Source: an uncultured Clostridia bacterium
GTDB taxonomy: Bacteria; Bacillota; Clostridia; Oscillospirales; Oscillospiraceae
Direction of reading: 5' to 3'
DNA: 41,151 bases
Assembly: GCA_947649615.1 (NCBI GenBank)
Contig: CANSSG010000023.1
Coordinates: 1 to 41,151, forward strand
The notes beneath the pieces were generated by a model. It was not told where the DNA came from and ran no database searches. It saw nothing but the letters and a program-made list of their open reading frames with translations. How positions within the stretch are numbered: the stretch's first letter is position 1; every line of letters starts with the position of its first letter. Made by a program: the position numbers and the translations under genes. Below, in pieces: positions 9,240 through 15,825 of the stretch.

Positions 9240-10577
9240 ATGCCGAAGAAAAAGGATATCCCTGCAAGCCCGTTCGTACCAGAAGGGGAGCAGCCGTATC
9301 CGGTCCCGGAGAATTGGTGCTGGGTAAAGTTTTCCAATATAATAGAGTTGATTTCTGGGCGCGATGCCGCTTTGGCAGATTGCAATAGTGAAGGTCTTGG
9401 GATACCGTATATTCTGGGCGCCAGCAATATTGAGAATAATGCTTTTACGATTGAAAGATGGATTGAAGCGCCCCAGGTTGTCTCAAAGAAAGGCGATATC
9501 TTATTAAGTGTTAAAGGCACGATTGGAAAACTCTATGTTCAGCAGGAAGAAAATGTAAATATCAGCCGTCAGATTATGGCTGTCCGGCCTGCGCGGGTTC
9601 TGAAGAACAAATTGGCATATTTATTTCTTCAATTCGTATGTGATGAATTGCGCGCAGCAGGGAATGGTTTGATTCCAGGCATTTCAAGAGCAGATATTCT
9701 GGACAAAGCATTTCCGTTCATGCCCCTTCCCGAGCAGCACCGCATCGTCAACCGCATAGAAGGCCTGTTCGCCAAGCTGGACGCGGCGAAGGAAAAGGCC
9801 CAGGCTGTTGTGGACGGCTTTGAACTGCGGAAGTCCGCGATTCTGCATAAGGCGTTTACGGGGGAACTGACGGAGCGGTGGAGAAAAGAGCATGGGGTGG
9901 GGCTGGATAGCTGGGAAAAGCGGAATATTCAGTCAGTATGCGCAATGAAGATTACAGACGGTACGCATAAAACCCCTATCTATTGTGAAGAGGATGAAGG
10001 CATTCCATTTATTTCGGCAAAGGATGTAACCTCTGGGAAAATATGTTGGGATAATATCAGATACATTATACCTGAGCTGCATGAGGAACTATATCAACGT
10101 CTTGCTCCTCAAGTTGATGATATATTGCTTGCTAAAAATGGTACAACTGGCGTTGCAGCAATAGTGGAAGAAGAAAAGATATTTGATTTGTATGTAACAC
10201 TTGCAGTCCTCCGTCCCAACAAAGAAACAATTGTGCCGGAATATCTTTTGTATATTGTAAACAGCCCTATCTGCAAATTGCAATTTGATGAGCATCTAAC
10301 AGGTATTGGCGTCCCTAATTTGCACTTGAGGGATATTAAGGAAGTTTTGCTGAACGTCCCTTCTCTTGAAGAGCAGCGAGAGATCGTCCGTATTATTGAT
10401 AAAATCATAGTGAATCATCAGCAAGCCCAAGAAGCCGCCGAAGCCGTCCTCGCCCAGACCGACACCATGAAAAAGGCCATTTTAGCCCGTGCGTTCCGCG
10501 GGGAGCTGGGGACGAACGACCCAGCGGAGGAATGGGCGGGGGCGCTGCTGGAAGCCGGTAAAAAAATTTGCTTTTAG
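9240..10577 (+). CDS. hsdS: Solitary type I restriction-modification specificity subunit (HsdS)
   Basis: HsdS sets the DNA sequence recognised by a type I methylase/nuclease complex. The 445-residue product has the usual two halves. Each half is a target-recognition domain followed by a conserved helix: LPEQHRIVNRIEGLFAKLD then the AILHKAFTGEL segment, and LEEQREIVRIID then AILARAFRGELG. The start is ATG 9240 behind GGAGG; an upstream TTG at 9207 lacks a ribosome site. No hsdM or hsdR lies beside it. Both recognition domains are visibly AT-richer than the conserved helices, which have host-like GC, suggesting domain exchange by recombination. Its partners are presumably elsewhere in the genome. 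The methylase at 18.1 kb carries its own recognition domain and is not an obvious partner. Confidence 0.9.
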   Translation: MPKKKDIPASPFVPEGEQPYPVPENWCWVKFSNIIELISGRDAALADCNSEGLGIPYILGASNIENNAFTIERWIEAPQVVSKKGDILLSVKGTIGKLYVQQEENVNISRQIMAVRPARVLKNKLAYLFLQFVCDELRAAGNGLIPGISRADILDKAFPFMPLPEQHRIVNRIEGLFAKLDAAKEKAQAVVDGFELRKSAILHKAFTGELTERWRKEHGVGLDSWEKRNIQSVCAMKITDGTHKTPIYCEEDEGIPFISAKDVTSGKICWDNIRYIIPELHEELYQRLAPQVDDILLAKNGTTGVAAIVEEEKIFDLYVTLAVLRPNKETIVPEYLLYIVNSPICKLQFDEHLTGIGVPNLHLRDIKEVLLNVPSLEEQREIVRIIDKIIVNHQQAQEAAEAVLAQTDTMKKAILARAFRGELGTNDPAEEWAGALLEAGKKICF

Positions 10578-10580
10578 CAG

Positions 10581-10609
10581 TTGCATACGGCGGCACAGTG
10601 TGGTATAAT
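10581..10609 (+). promoter_or_regulatory. Promoter of the candidate antitoxin RNA
   Basis: TTGCAT at 10581-10586, a 17-bp spacer, and TATAAT at 10604-10609 with extended -10 TGG. It starts 4 bp after the hsdS stop. No good open reading frame follows before the terminator at 10660-10694, so it should produce a short non-coding transcript. Confidence 0.75.
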
Positions 10610-10620
10610 AAGCATGCAAC

Positions 10621-10650
10621 ACAGGAAGCCAATCAGTCCAATGTGCTCAC
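10621..10650 (+). repeat. Direct repeat copy 1 (antitoxin side)
   Basis: This 30-nt copy matches 10785-10818 at 28 of 30 aligned bases with one 4-nt gap. Shared blocks are ACAGGAA, CCAATCAG, TCCAA and GTGCTCAC. Because the two copies are transcribed in opposite directions, the resulting RNAs can pair. Confidence 0.85.
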
Positions 10651-10659
10651 GCAAAAAGG

Positions 10660-10694
10660 AACCCCCAGGGAGACTGCTATTCTCCCTGGGGGTT
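10660..10694. terminator. Shared bidirectional terminator of the toxin-antitoxin locus
   Basis: A perfect 14-bp stem (10660-10673 with 10681-10694) closes a 7-nt loop. On the minus strand it is followed by CCTTTTTG, a good U-tract for the toxin mRNA. On the plus strand it is followed by the weaker CGCTTTG. Both convergent transcripts would therefore end here. Confidence 0.85.
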
Positions 10695-10713
10695 CGCTTT
10701 GCTGGGGGTGTGC

Positions 10714-10809
10714 TTACTTGCCCTTGCCGGCGCGGTCAAGCCACTTGCGTATGTAGTCAGAGACCACATTTGCTGCGACCGCTAACAGGAATCCAATCAG
10801 ATGTTCCAA
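10714..10809 (-). CDS. Small hydrophobic Fst-like toxin peptide (candidate)
   Basis: This is a 31-residue ORF with a TTG start at 10809 and AAGGAGG 8 nt upstream (10818-10824). The product begins MEHLIGFLLAV. It has one hydrophobic segment (about residues 4-17) and ends in a charged tail RKWLDRAGKGK. Size, single membrane helix, and a WLD-type motif before a charged C-terminus are features of the Fst/Ldr class of type I toxins, which damage the membrane when over-produced. It has its own promoter and terminator, and a convergent RNA covers its start region. Toxicity is inferred from this architecture only. It could also be a non-toxic small membrane protein. Confidence 0.65.
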   Translation of the reverse strand: MEHLIGFLLAVAANVVSDYIRKWLDRAGKGK

Positions 10810-10818
10810 AGTGCTCAC
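10785..10818 (+). repeat. Direct repeat copy 2 (over the toxin start region)
   Basis: This 34-nt copy, the partner of 10621-10650, carries a 4-nt ATGT insertion and two substitutions. On the minus strand it spans from the edge of the ribosome site through the TTG start and about the first eight codons of the small ORF, so pairing with the antitoxin RNA would cover the start codon. Confidence 0.85.
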
Positions 10819-10857
10819 CTCCTTCCTGTTGCCAGTCTGGAGAAGGGCAGCGTATTC

Positions 10858-10886
10858 AGTATACTGGATTTTGACATATTCTGCAA
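10858..10886 (-). promoter_or_regulatory. Promoter of the candidate toxin mRNA
   Basis: Read on the minus strand: TTGCAG (10886-10881), a 17-bp spacer, and TATACT (10863-10858). Transcription should start near 10851 and end near 10652, giving an mRNA of about 200 nt with a 5' leader of about 40 nt. No other gene lies between this promoter and the terminator. Confidence 0.7.
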
Positions 10887-10932
10887 GAGGAATTTATGCC
10901 CCGCACCCGCCCAGCCTGTTTGCCCGCCGGTC

Positions 10933-10962
10933 TTGACAGCGCCGGGGCAAAAGGTCTATACT
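10933..10962 (+). promoter_or_regulatory. Promoter of the amylosucrase-like gene
   Basis: TTGACA at 10933-10938, an 18-bp spacer, and TATACT at 10957-10962. It lies 53 bp before ATG 11016. Confidence 0.75.
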
Positions 10963-11015
10963 GTTCCCAAAAGGCCGCGCCTTTCATCTGCGCGGCTGTC
11001 AGGAGGAAGATTTTT

Positions 11016-12857
11016 ATGCCAAAAACCAGCGCGTTTGAACGCCGCATAGCGGCGCATATGGAGGAACTGCGCCAGCTTTACCTGGAGCTGTACCACGGGG
11101 ACGAGGGGGCCTTCGACTACTTCGTAGCGATGCTCCGCCGTAGCTGGCAGGCGCGGAAGGAAACCCTGCGCAAGCAAGACCTGCGCCGGGAGGGCCAGCC
11201 GGGCTGGTACCGCCGCCGCAGCCTGCTGGGGATGATGCTGTATGTGAACGCCTTTGCGGGGACCCTGCGGGGCGTGGGGGAAAACCTGGGCTATTTGCAG
11301 GAATGCGGGGTGAACTACCTCCATCTGATGCCCCTGCTGGAAAGCCCCAAGGGCCGCAGCGACGGCGGCTACGCCGTCAGCGACTTCCGGGCGGTGCAGC
11401 CGGAGCTGGGGACGATGGAGGACTTGGAGAAGCTTGCGGATGCCTGCCGGAGGCGGGGGATCTGCGTATGCCTGGACTTCGTGATGAACCACACCAGCGA
11501 GGACCACGAATGGGCGAAAAAGGCCCGCGCTGGGGAGCCTGGCTACCGGGAGCGGTATTTCTTCTACGATAGCTGGGATATTCCCCGGGAATTTGAGAAG
11601 ACGGTGCCGCAGGTATTCCCCATCACCGCCCCGGGGAGCTTCACCGAACTGGAAAACGGCCAGATTGTCATGACCACCTTCTATCCCTACCAGTGGGATT
11701 TGAACTACGGCAACCCGGCGGTGTTCAACGACATGACGGAGAACATGCTGTACCTGGCTAACCGGGGGATAGACGTGCTGCGCCTGGACGCTATCCCTTA
11801 CATATGGAAGGAGTTGGGTACCGACTGCCGGAACCTGCCCCAAGTACACACCCTGTCCCGCCTTCTGCGCCTGGCCTGCGAGATTGTCTGCCCCAGCGTG
11901 CTGCTGCTGGGGGAGGTGGTGATGGAGCCTGCCAAGGTCGTGCCTTACTTCGGCACCCAGGAGCGGCCGGAGTGCCATATGCTCTACAACGTCACCACCA
12001 TGGCCACCACATGGCACACGCTGGCAACCGGGGATGTTTCCCTGCTCAGGCGGCAGATGGACGCCGTATGCGCCCTGCCCAAGGATTTCCTGTTTTTGAA
12101 CTACCTCCGGTGCCACGACGACATTGGCTGGGGCCTGGACTACCCGTGGCTGGCCCAGGCGTTTGGAACCAACGAGACGGCCCACAAGAAGTACCTCAAC
12201 GATTACTTCACCGGCAAATGGCCCGGCAGCGCCAGCCGGGGCGAGTTATACAACGACGACCCCCGGCTGGGGGACGCCCGCCTGTGCGGCACCACCGCGT
12301 CCCTGTGCGGGGTGGAAGCGGCGGAGTACGAAGGGGACCCCTTCCAGCTGGAGCGGGCGGTGGCCTGCGGCCTGACCCTCCATGCCTGGATGCTCTCCCA
12401 GAGCGGCATCCCGGTGATTTACAGCGGCGACGAGGTGGGCCAGCTTAACGACTGGGGCTACCGGGAGGTCCCGGAGAAGCAGGCGGACAGCCGCTACATC
12501 CACCGGGGGGATTTCCGCTGGGATTTGGCGAAGCGGCGCACGGACCCGGAGACACGCCAGGGCAAGCAGTTCCATGGCCTGCGCCGTTTGGAGGAGATCC
12601 GCGCCCAGGAGCCGTGCTTCGACGTGGACGCCGAGGTCTGGACGGAGGACAGCGGCAGCGCCCATGTCCTGGCCCTGTGCCGGAAGCTGGGGGAGCGGGA
12701 GTTGGTGTGCCTGTTCAATTTCAGCGGCGAATTTGCCGCCGCCGGGGTGGACCGAGAGGGCGGCTATACGGAGTTGATGTATGGGAACCACTACGACAGC
12801 ATCCGCAGCATCCAGCTATGGCCCAACGGCTTCGCATGGCTTCTCCGTGACGCTTAG
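11016..12857 (+). CDS. Amylosucrase-like glycoside hydrolase family 13 enzyme
   Basis: Amylosucrase (EC 2.4.1.4) splits sucrose, releases fructose and builds an alpha-1,4-glucan. The product is 613 residues, close to the Neisseria enzyme. The four GH13 regions are present: Asp154-Phe-Val-Met-Asn158-His159; Arg256-Leu-Asp258 (nucleophile); Glu300 in LLGEVVM (acid/base); and His367-Asp368-Asp369. The segments QWDLNYGNP, RCHDDIGW and IYSGDEVGQLND are typical of the amylosucrase subfamily (GH13_4). There is no signal peptide, so it acts in the cytoplasm. The start is ATG 11016 behind AGGAGGA. It is monocistronic, with its own promoter and terminator. A related sucrose hydrolase or phosphorylase activity cannot be excluded from sequence alone. 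Confidence 0.88.
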   Translation: MPKTSAFERRIAAHMEELRQLYLELYHGDEGAFDYFVAMLRRSWQARKETLRKQDLRREGQPGWYRRRSLLGMMLYVNAFAGTLRGVGENLGYLQECGVNYLHLMPLLESPKGRSDGGYAVSDFRAVQPELGTMEDLEKLADACRRRGICVCLDFVMNHTSEDHEWAKKARAGEPGYRERYFFYDSWDIPREFEKTVPQVFPITAPGSFTELENGQIVMTTFYPYQWDLNYGNPAVFNDMTENMLYLANRGIDVLRLDAIPYIWKELGTDCRNLPQVHTLSRLLRLACEIVCPSVLLLGEVVMEPAKVVPYFGTQERPECHMLYNVTTMATTWHTLATGDVSLLRRQMDAVCALPKDFLFLNYLRCHDDIGWGLDYPWLAQAFGTNETAHKKYLNDYFTGKWPGSASRGELYNDDPRLGDARLCGTTASLCGVEAAEYEGDPFQLERAVACGLTLHAWMLSQSGIPVIYSGDEVGQLNDWGYREVPEKQADSRYIHRGDFRWDLAKRRTDPETRQGKQFHGLRRLEEIRAQEPCFDVDAEVWTEDSGSAHVLALCRKLGERELVCLFNFSGEFAAAGVDREGGYTELMYGNHYDSIRSIQLWPNGFAWLLRDA

Positions 12858-12884
12858 TACTTCATCTTATAAGAAAAAGTACTA
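12855..12884. repeat. 30-bp imperfect palindrome over the amylosucrase stop codon
   Basis: TAGTACTT at 12855-12862 mirrors AAGTACTA at 12877-12884, with inner TCTTA/TAAGA pairing and a 2-bp mismatch. The TAG stop is part of the left arm. It has no strong U-tract, so it may be an mRNA 3' stabiliser or a protein-binding site rather than a terminator. Confidence 0.5.
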
Positions 12885-12979
12885 AAAAGAATTTTTGCAC
12901 CGAGACTAGTAGTCTCTTCTCAGCCAGGCTTGCGGCCCGGTGACGGGGGTGGGCTTCTGATTTGGGGGAAAGTATATGG

Positions 12980-13016
12980 CAAAAGGCGCGGGGAGGGTGG
13001 CTCCCTGCGCCTTTTG
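12980..13016. terminator. Bidirectional terminator between the convergent amylosucrase and S66 peptidase genes
   Basis: Arms at 12980-12995 and 13001-13016 (CAAAAGGCGCxGGGAG and its complement) form a stem with one mismatched position. A-rich and T-rich flanks serve both directions. Confidence 0.75.
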
Positions 13017-13018
13017 GG

Positions 13019-14053
13019 TTAATGGGTGAATTGAATGACCTGCTTTCCGGCGTCAACAACGGCGTTGACACCGAAGGGGACGATGCAGCGCGGCGTGGCG
13101 TGTCCGGTGTTGATGTTGCAAACAACGGGCAGTTGGGGGTTTCCGATGACGTGGGTTAAAAGCTGCCTGTATTCCTGGTCGTAGGCTTCATCCATAGGTT
13201 TTCCTACCAGGATGCCGGAAACTGCGTCAAATACGCCTGCTTCCTTGAGATATGATAAGGCTCGCTGGTATTTTTCCGGCGGCATTTTTTCTTCGCTGGA
13301 TTCCAGGAGCAGGATGCGGCCCCGCCAATCCGCCGCAGGGGGGAATAGCTGGTACTTTGCACAGAGCAGCGGCATATCCGCATACCGCTCCCCGTTGAAG
13401 AAATCGTGCATGGAGTCGATGCATCCGCCGAGAATCTTCCCGGAGAAAACCGGCGGGCCTTGCAGCAGTTCAAAGCCACGGTCGGCGTGGGCGGCGGGGG
13501 TCTTGCCCACCTGGTCGGGCGCAAAGCTTTTCCGTTCCTCGTACCAGGTTTCGCTGGGGGTAATCTCCCGGATTCCGCCGGTGGAAATCAGTTCCTCGAA
13601 GTATTTCCGGGAGTAGGGGAGCATCTCCGGCCCCAGCTCGCATACGTCCGCCAGGAAGCTCTGGCCATAAAAGGTGTTCAGCCCAACCTTGTGCAGCATG
13701 AAGTGGTTGTCAGTGGTGTCGGAAAAGCCCAGGAACACCTTTTGGGAAACGGCGTCCCTGAGTTCGTCGTGGTCAAACAGGTACGGCAGCAGGCGGTAGG
13801 TGTCGTCCCCGCCGATGGCGCAGAGGATCATGTCGGTTTCCGGGTCGCGGAAAGCCTGTATGAGGTCTTCCGCCCGCTTCTCGGGGTGTTCCCTGAGGTA
13901 GGCGCGGCTTTTGCGGGCGTTGGGCATGAACTTGACCGCCAGCCCATATTCCCGCAGCCTGCGCAGGCCAATTTCCACCTCAAACTGGATGGAATCGTCC
14001 CCCAGGCCGCCGTTGGAGAGGCTGACGATGCCAACGGTTTTGATCCGGCTCAT
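13019..14053 (-). CDS. S66 family serine peptidase (MccF / LD-carboxypeptidase-like)
   Basis: S66 enzymes either trim murein tetrapeptides (LdcA) or cleave peptidyl-nucleotide antibiotics such as microcin C (MccF). The 344-residue product has the family's Ser-Glu-His triad: Ser111 in FLGFSDTTDN, Glu251 in ILLLESSEE, and His318 in INTGHATPR. The GGDDTYRLLPY segment just before the nucleophile is also typical. There is no signal peptide, so the protein is cytoplasmic. The start codon overlaps the aroF stop as ATGA, so translation is coupled to DAHP synthase. This neighbour does not explain its function. The overall pattern is nearer MccF-like proteins than classic LdcA, but the substrate is not settled. 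Confidence 0.9.
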   Translation of the reverse strand: MSRIKTVGIVSLSNGGLGDDSIQFEVEIGLRRLREYGLAVKFMPNARKSRAYLREHPEKRAEDLIQAFRDPETDMILCAIGGDDTYRLLPYLFDHDELRDAVSQKVFLGFSDTTDNHFMLHKVGLNTFYGQSFLADVCELGPEMLPYSRKYFEELISTGGIREITPSETWYEERKSFAPDQVGKTPAAHADRGFELLQGPPVFSGKILGGCIDSMHDFFNGERYADMPLLCAKYQLFPPAADWRGRILLLESSEEKMPPEKYQRALSYLKEAGVFDAVSGILVGKPMDEAYDQEYRQLLTHVIGNPQLPVVCNINTGHATPRCIVPFGVNAVVDAGKQVIQFTH

Positions 14054-15087
14054 CCCAGCGCCCCCTCTCCGGTGGTGAAGGAGCGGTCGGCGTATGGCCG
14101 GATGGCCCGGACCTTTTCCATCATGCTGGCAAACTTCTCGGGTCGAAGGCTCTGCGGCCCATCGCAGAGGGCGTGCTCGGGGTCGTTATGCACCTCGATC
14201 ATCAGCCCGTCCGCGCCGCAGGCGGCGCCCGCCAGGGCCATGGGGGCTACCAGCTCCCAGCGCCCCGTGGCGTGGCTGGGATCCACCACCACCGGCAGGT
14301 GGGTGAACTGGTGGAGCACCGGGATGACCGATAAGTCCATGGTGTTGCGGGTGGCGGTCTCGAAGGTGCGGATGCCCCGTTCGCAGAGGATGACCTGGTC
14401 GTTGCCCCCGGCCATCACGTACTCGGCGCTCATGAGCAGCTCCTGCAGGGTGTTGGCCATCCCTCGCTTGATGAGGACGGGCTTGCGCAGCTTCCCCAAA
14501 TCCTTGAGCAGTTCAAAGTTCTGCATGTTCCTGGCCCCCACCTGGATGATGTCGATATCCTCGAACAGGGGCAGGTGCTTGGCGTCCATGATCTCGGTGA
14601 CGATTGGCAGGCCCGTGGCTTCCCGGGCCTTCAGCAGCAGCCGGATGCCCTCTTCGTGCAGGCCTTGGAAGGCGTAAGGGGACGTGCGGGGCTTGAACGC
14701 GCCGCCCCGGAGGACTTCAGCCCCGGCGGCCTTGACGGCCTGGGCCACGGAGATGATCTGTTCTTCGGTTTCCACGGAGCATGGCCCGGCCATCACCAGG
14801 AAATGCCCCCCGCCGATTTTGGCTCCGTTGGAGAGGGTGATAACGGTATCCTGCTCATGAAATTTCCGGTTGGCGTTTTTATAAGGCTCCTGGATGCGTT
14901 TGACGGTCTCCACGATATCCAGAGCCATAATGCTCTCGATATCCACCCGGGAGGTGTCGCCCACCAGGCCTACGATGGTATGGTTTTCACCGATGGATTT
15001 ATGGGTCTCCAGCCCCATGCTGTGGAGCCAGTTGTCGAACAGCTCCACCTGCTGCTGTTCCGCGTTCTTTTTGAGGATGACGATCAT
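14050..15087 (-). CDS. aroF: 3-deoxy-7-phosphoheptulonate (DAHP) synthase
   Basis: The enzyme condenses phosphoenolpyruvate with erythrose 4-phosphate, the first step of the shikimate pathway to Phe, Tyr and Trp. The 345-residue product has an N-terminal ferredoxin-like regulatory domain (MIVILKKNAEQQQVELF, about residues 1-70). The KDSA-type TIM barrel follows, with motifs MAGPCSVET, LRGGAFKPRTSPYAFQG, KRGMANTLQE and VDPSHATGRW. This is the type I-beta form, as in Thermotoga, where the N-terminal domain senses Tyr/Phe. The start is ATG 15087, 8 nt behind AGGAG; an in-frame GTG at 15096 lies too close to the ribosome site. A candidate attenuator precedes it. An S66 peptidase gene is coupled downstream. 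Confidence 0.95.
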   Translation of the reverse strand: MIVILKKNAEQQQVELFDNWLHSMGLETHKSIGENHTIVGLVGDTSRVDIESIMALDIVETVKRIQEPYKNANRKFHEQDTVITLSNGAKIGGGHFLVMAGPCSVETEEQIISVAQAVKAAGAEVLRGGAFKPRTSPYAFQGLHEEGIRLLLKAREATGLPIVTEIMDAKHLPLFEDIDIIQVGARNMQNFELLKDLGKLRKPVLIKRGMANTLQELLMSAEYVMAGGNDQVILCERGIRTFETATRNTMDLSVIPVLHQFTHLPVVVDPSHATGRWELVAPMALAGAACGADGLMIEVHNDPEHALCDGPQSLRPEKFASMMEKVRAIRPYADRSFTTGEGALG

Positions 15088-15123
15088 ACTGCTCACTCCT
15101 GTCGTAAAATAAAATCAGAAATA

Positions 15124-15160
15124 GAAAAGGGACCCACAGTGTCATTTCACTGTGAGTCCC
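15124..15160 (-). terminator. Leader terminator (candidate attenuator) upstream of aroF
   Basis: Read on the minus strand, GGGACTCACAGTG pairs with CACTGTGGGTCCC across a 6-nt loop and is followed by TTTTC. It lies after the leader peptide ORF and 37 nt before aroF, so transcripts reaching aroF must read through it. An upstream GGGACCC (15173-15179) could pair with the GGGTCCC arm and disrupt it. Confidence 0.8.
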
Positions 15161-15204
15161 GGAATCAACGATGGGTCCCGCACCACTTCACCGCAGCAAA
15201 ACGA

Positions 15205-15230
15205 CCTTTATCTACTTGTATAGATAAAGG
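15205..15230 (-). promoter_or_regulatory. Perfect 10-bp hairpin overlapping the end of the leader peptide ORF
   Basis: CCTTTATCTA (15205-15214) and TAGATAAAGG (15221-15230) form a stem with a 6-nt loop. In the minus-strand RNA the 5' arm carries the last Phe-Ile-Tyr codons of the leader peptide and the 3' arm carries its stop. This is the layout of the 1:2 hairpin in peptide-dependent attenuators: a ribosome stalled on those codons would prevent the stem forming. Confidence 0.6.
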
Positions 15231-15273
15231 TAAACTTATAGATGTAAGCGGCGGCCAGACGGCAGGCGTTCAT
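15208..15273 (-). CDS. Aromatic leader peptide for aroF (candidate)
   Basis: This 21-codon ORF runs from ATG 15273, with GAGG about 12 nt upstream. Its second half reads AYIYKFTFIYTSR, so three Tyr and two Phe codons fall within nine residues. It lies between a promoter (15305-15333) and an intrinsic terminator (15124-15160) ahead of DAHP synthase. Leader peptides rich in the pathway's end-product residues are the signature of ribosome-mediated attenuation. The codon run fits Tyr/Phe supply controlling aroF. No Trp codon is present. The ORF could be chance. A T-box was considered as an alternative, but no convincing T-box core or specifier stem was found. Confidence 0.55.
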   Translation of the reverse strand: MNACRLAAAYIYKFTFIYTSR

Positions 15274-15304
15274 AAAAAGGGACCTCGTTTCATGGATTGG
15301 CGTT

Positions 15305-15333
15305 ATTCTACCACGGTTTCCGGCTGGTGGCAA
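15305..15333 (-). promoter_or_regulatory. Promoter of the aroF leader
   Basis: Read on the minus strand: TTGCCA (15333-15328), a 17-bp spacer, and TAGAAT (15310-15305) with extended -10 TGG. The predicted transcript start near 15298 leaves a leader of about 210 nt before aroF. Confidence 0.75.
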
Positions 15334-15342
15334 GAGGAAAAT

Positions 15343-15816
15343 TTATATTTTTTGAAAAAACCGCCGTCCCGCCCTGCGCATGACGTCCTCGCCGTGGACG
15401 TCCTTTTCCCCGGTAAACCGGAAGCCGAAGGACTGGTACAGCCGGACGGCTGGGGCGTTTCCTGCCACAACGCTTAAAAATACGTCCCGCAGCGGATATT
15501 CTTTCTCCAGGCGTTCCAGCAGGAGCCGGAGCGACTCCCTGCCATAGCCCTGCCCCTGGCAGCGCCGGTCAATCAGGAAGCGGTCCATCCACAGCCGCCC
15601 AAAGGGCGGATACTCCCGGAGGAAGAACCCATACATAGCAAAGCCCACCAAGCGGTTCCCGTCGTAAACGCCCACCGGCCGCCAGTTCCGGATGCACCCG
15701 GCTTCCGCCAAACACTGCTCCACGCTTTCAATGTACCCCCGCTGTTCCGGCAGGATTTGCAGGGACAACACGCCCTTCCTGTTTTTGTCCGTCACGGGGA
15801 TAAAATGGATTTTCAT
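15343..15816 (-). CDS. GNAT family N-acetyltransferase
   Basis: GNAT enzymes move an acetyl group from acetyl-CoA to an amine. The 157-residue product has the acetyl-CoA-binding motif RRCQGQGYGRESL (the Q/R-x2-G-x-G/A pattern) and a C-terminal AVRLYQSFGF block. Together these match the spermine/spermidine acetyltransferase (BltD-like) branch. The start is ATG 15816, 10 nt behind AAGGAGA; an in-frame GTG at 15825 sits on the ribosome site. The aroF promoter begins before this gene's stop codon on the same strand, so some read-through into aroF is possible. The natural substrate is unknown; a polyamine is a guess from the subfamily. Confidence 0.85.
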   Translation of the reverse strand: MKIHFIPVTDKNRKGVLSLQILPEQRGYIESVEQCLAEAGCIRNWRPVGVYDGNRLVGFAMYGFFLREYPPFGRLWMDRFLIDRRCQGQGYGRESLRLLLERLEKEYPLRDVFLSVVAGNAPAVRLYQSFGFRFTGEKDVHGEDVMRRAGRRFFQKI

Positions 15817-15825
15817 ACATAACAC

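Larger units (their letters stand above)
10616..10700 (+). ncRNA. Candidate antisense antitoxin RNA (Fst/RNAII-like)
   Basis: The RNA would run about 85 nt from the promoter at 10581-10609 to the hairpin at 10660-10694. It contains copy 1 of a direct repeat (10621-10650). Copy 2 lies over the start region of the minus-strand toxin ORF, so this RNA is complementary to the toxin mRNA there apart from two mismatches and a 4-nt bulge. It is also perfectly complementary to that mRNA through the shared terminator. This is the arrangement of RNA II in the par locus of plasmid pAD1. The ends are predicted, not observed. Confidence 0.6.

Noticed and set aside
15097-15300. T-box riboswitch before aroF
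   Set aside because: A GTGGTGCGGGACCC segment loosely recalls the T-box core, but the conserved TGGNACCGCG sequence and a specifier stem are not visible. The leader ORF explains the region better, although I kept T-box as a test in the findings.
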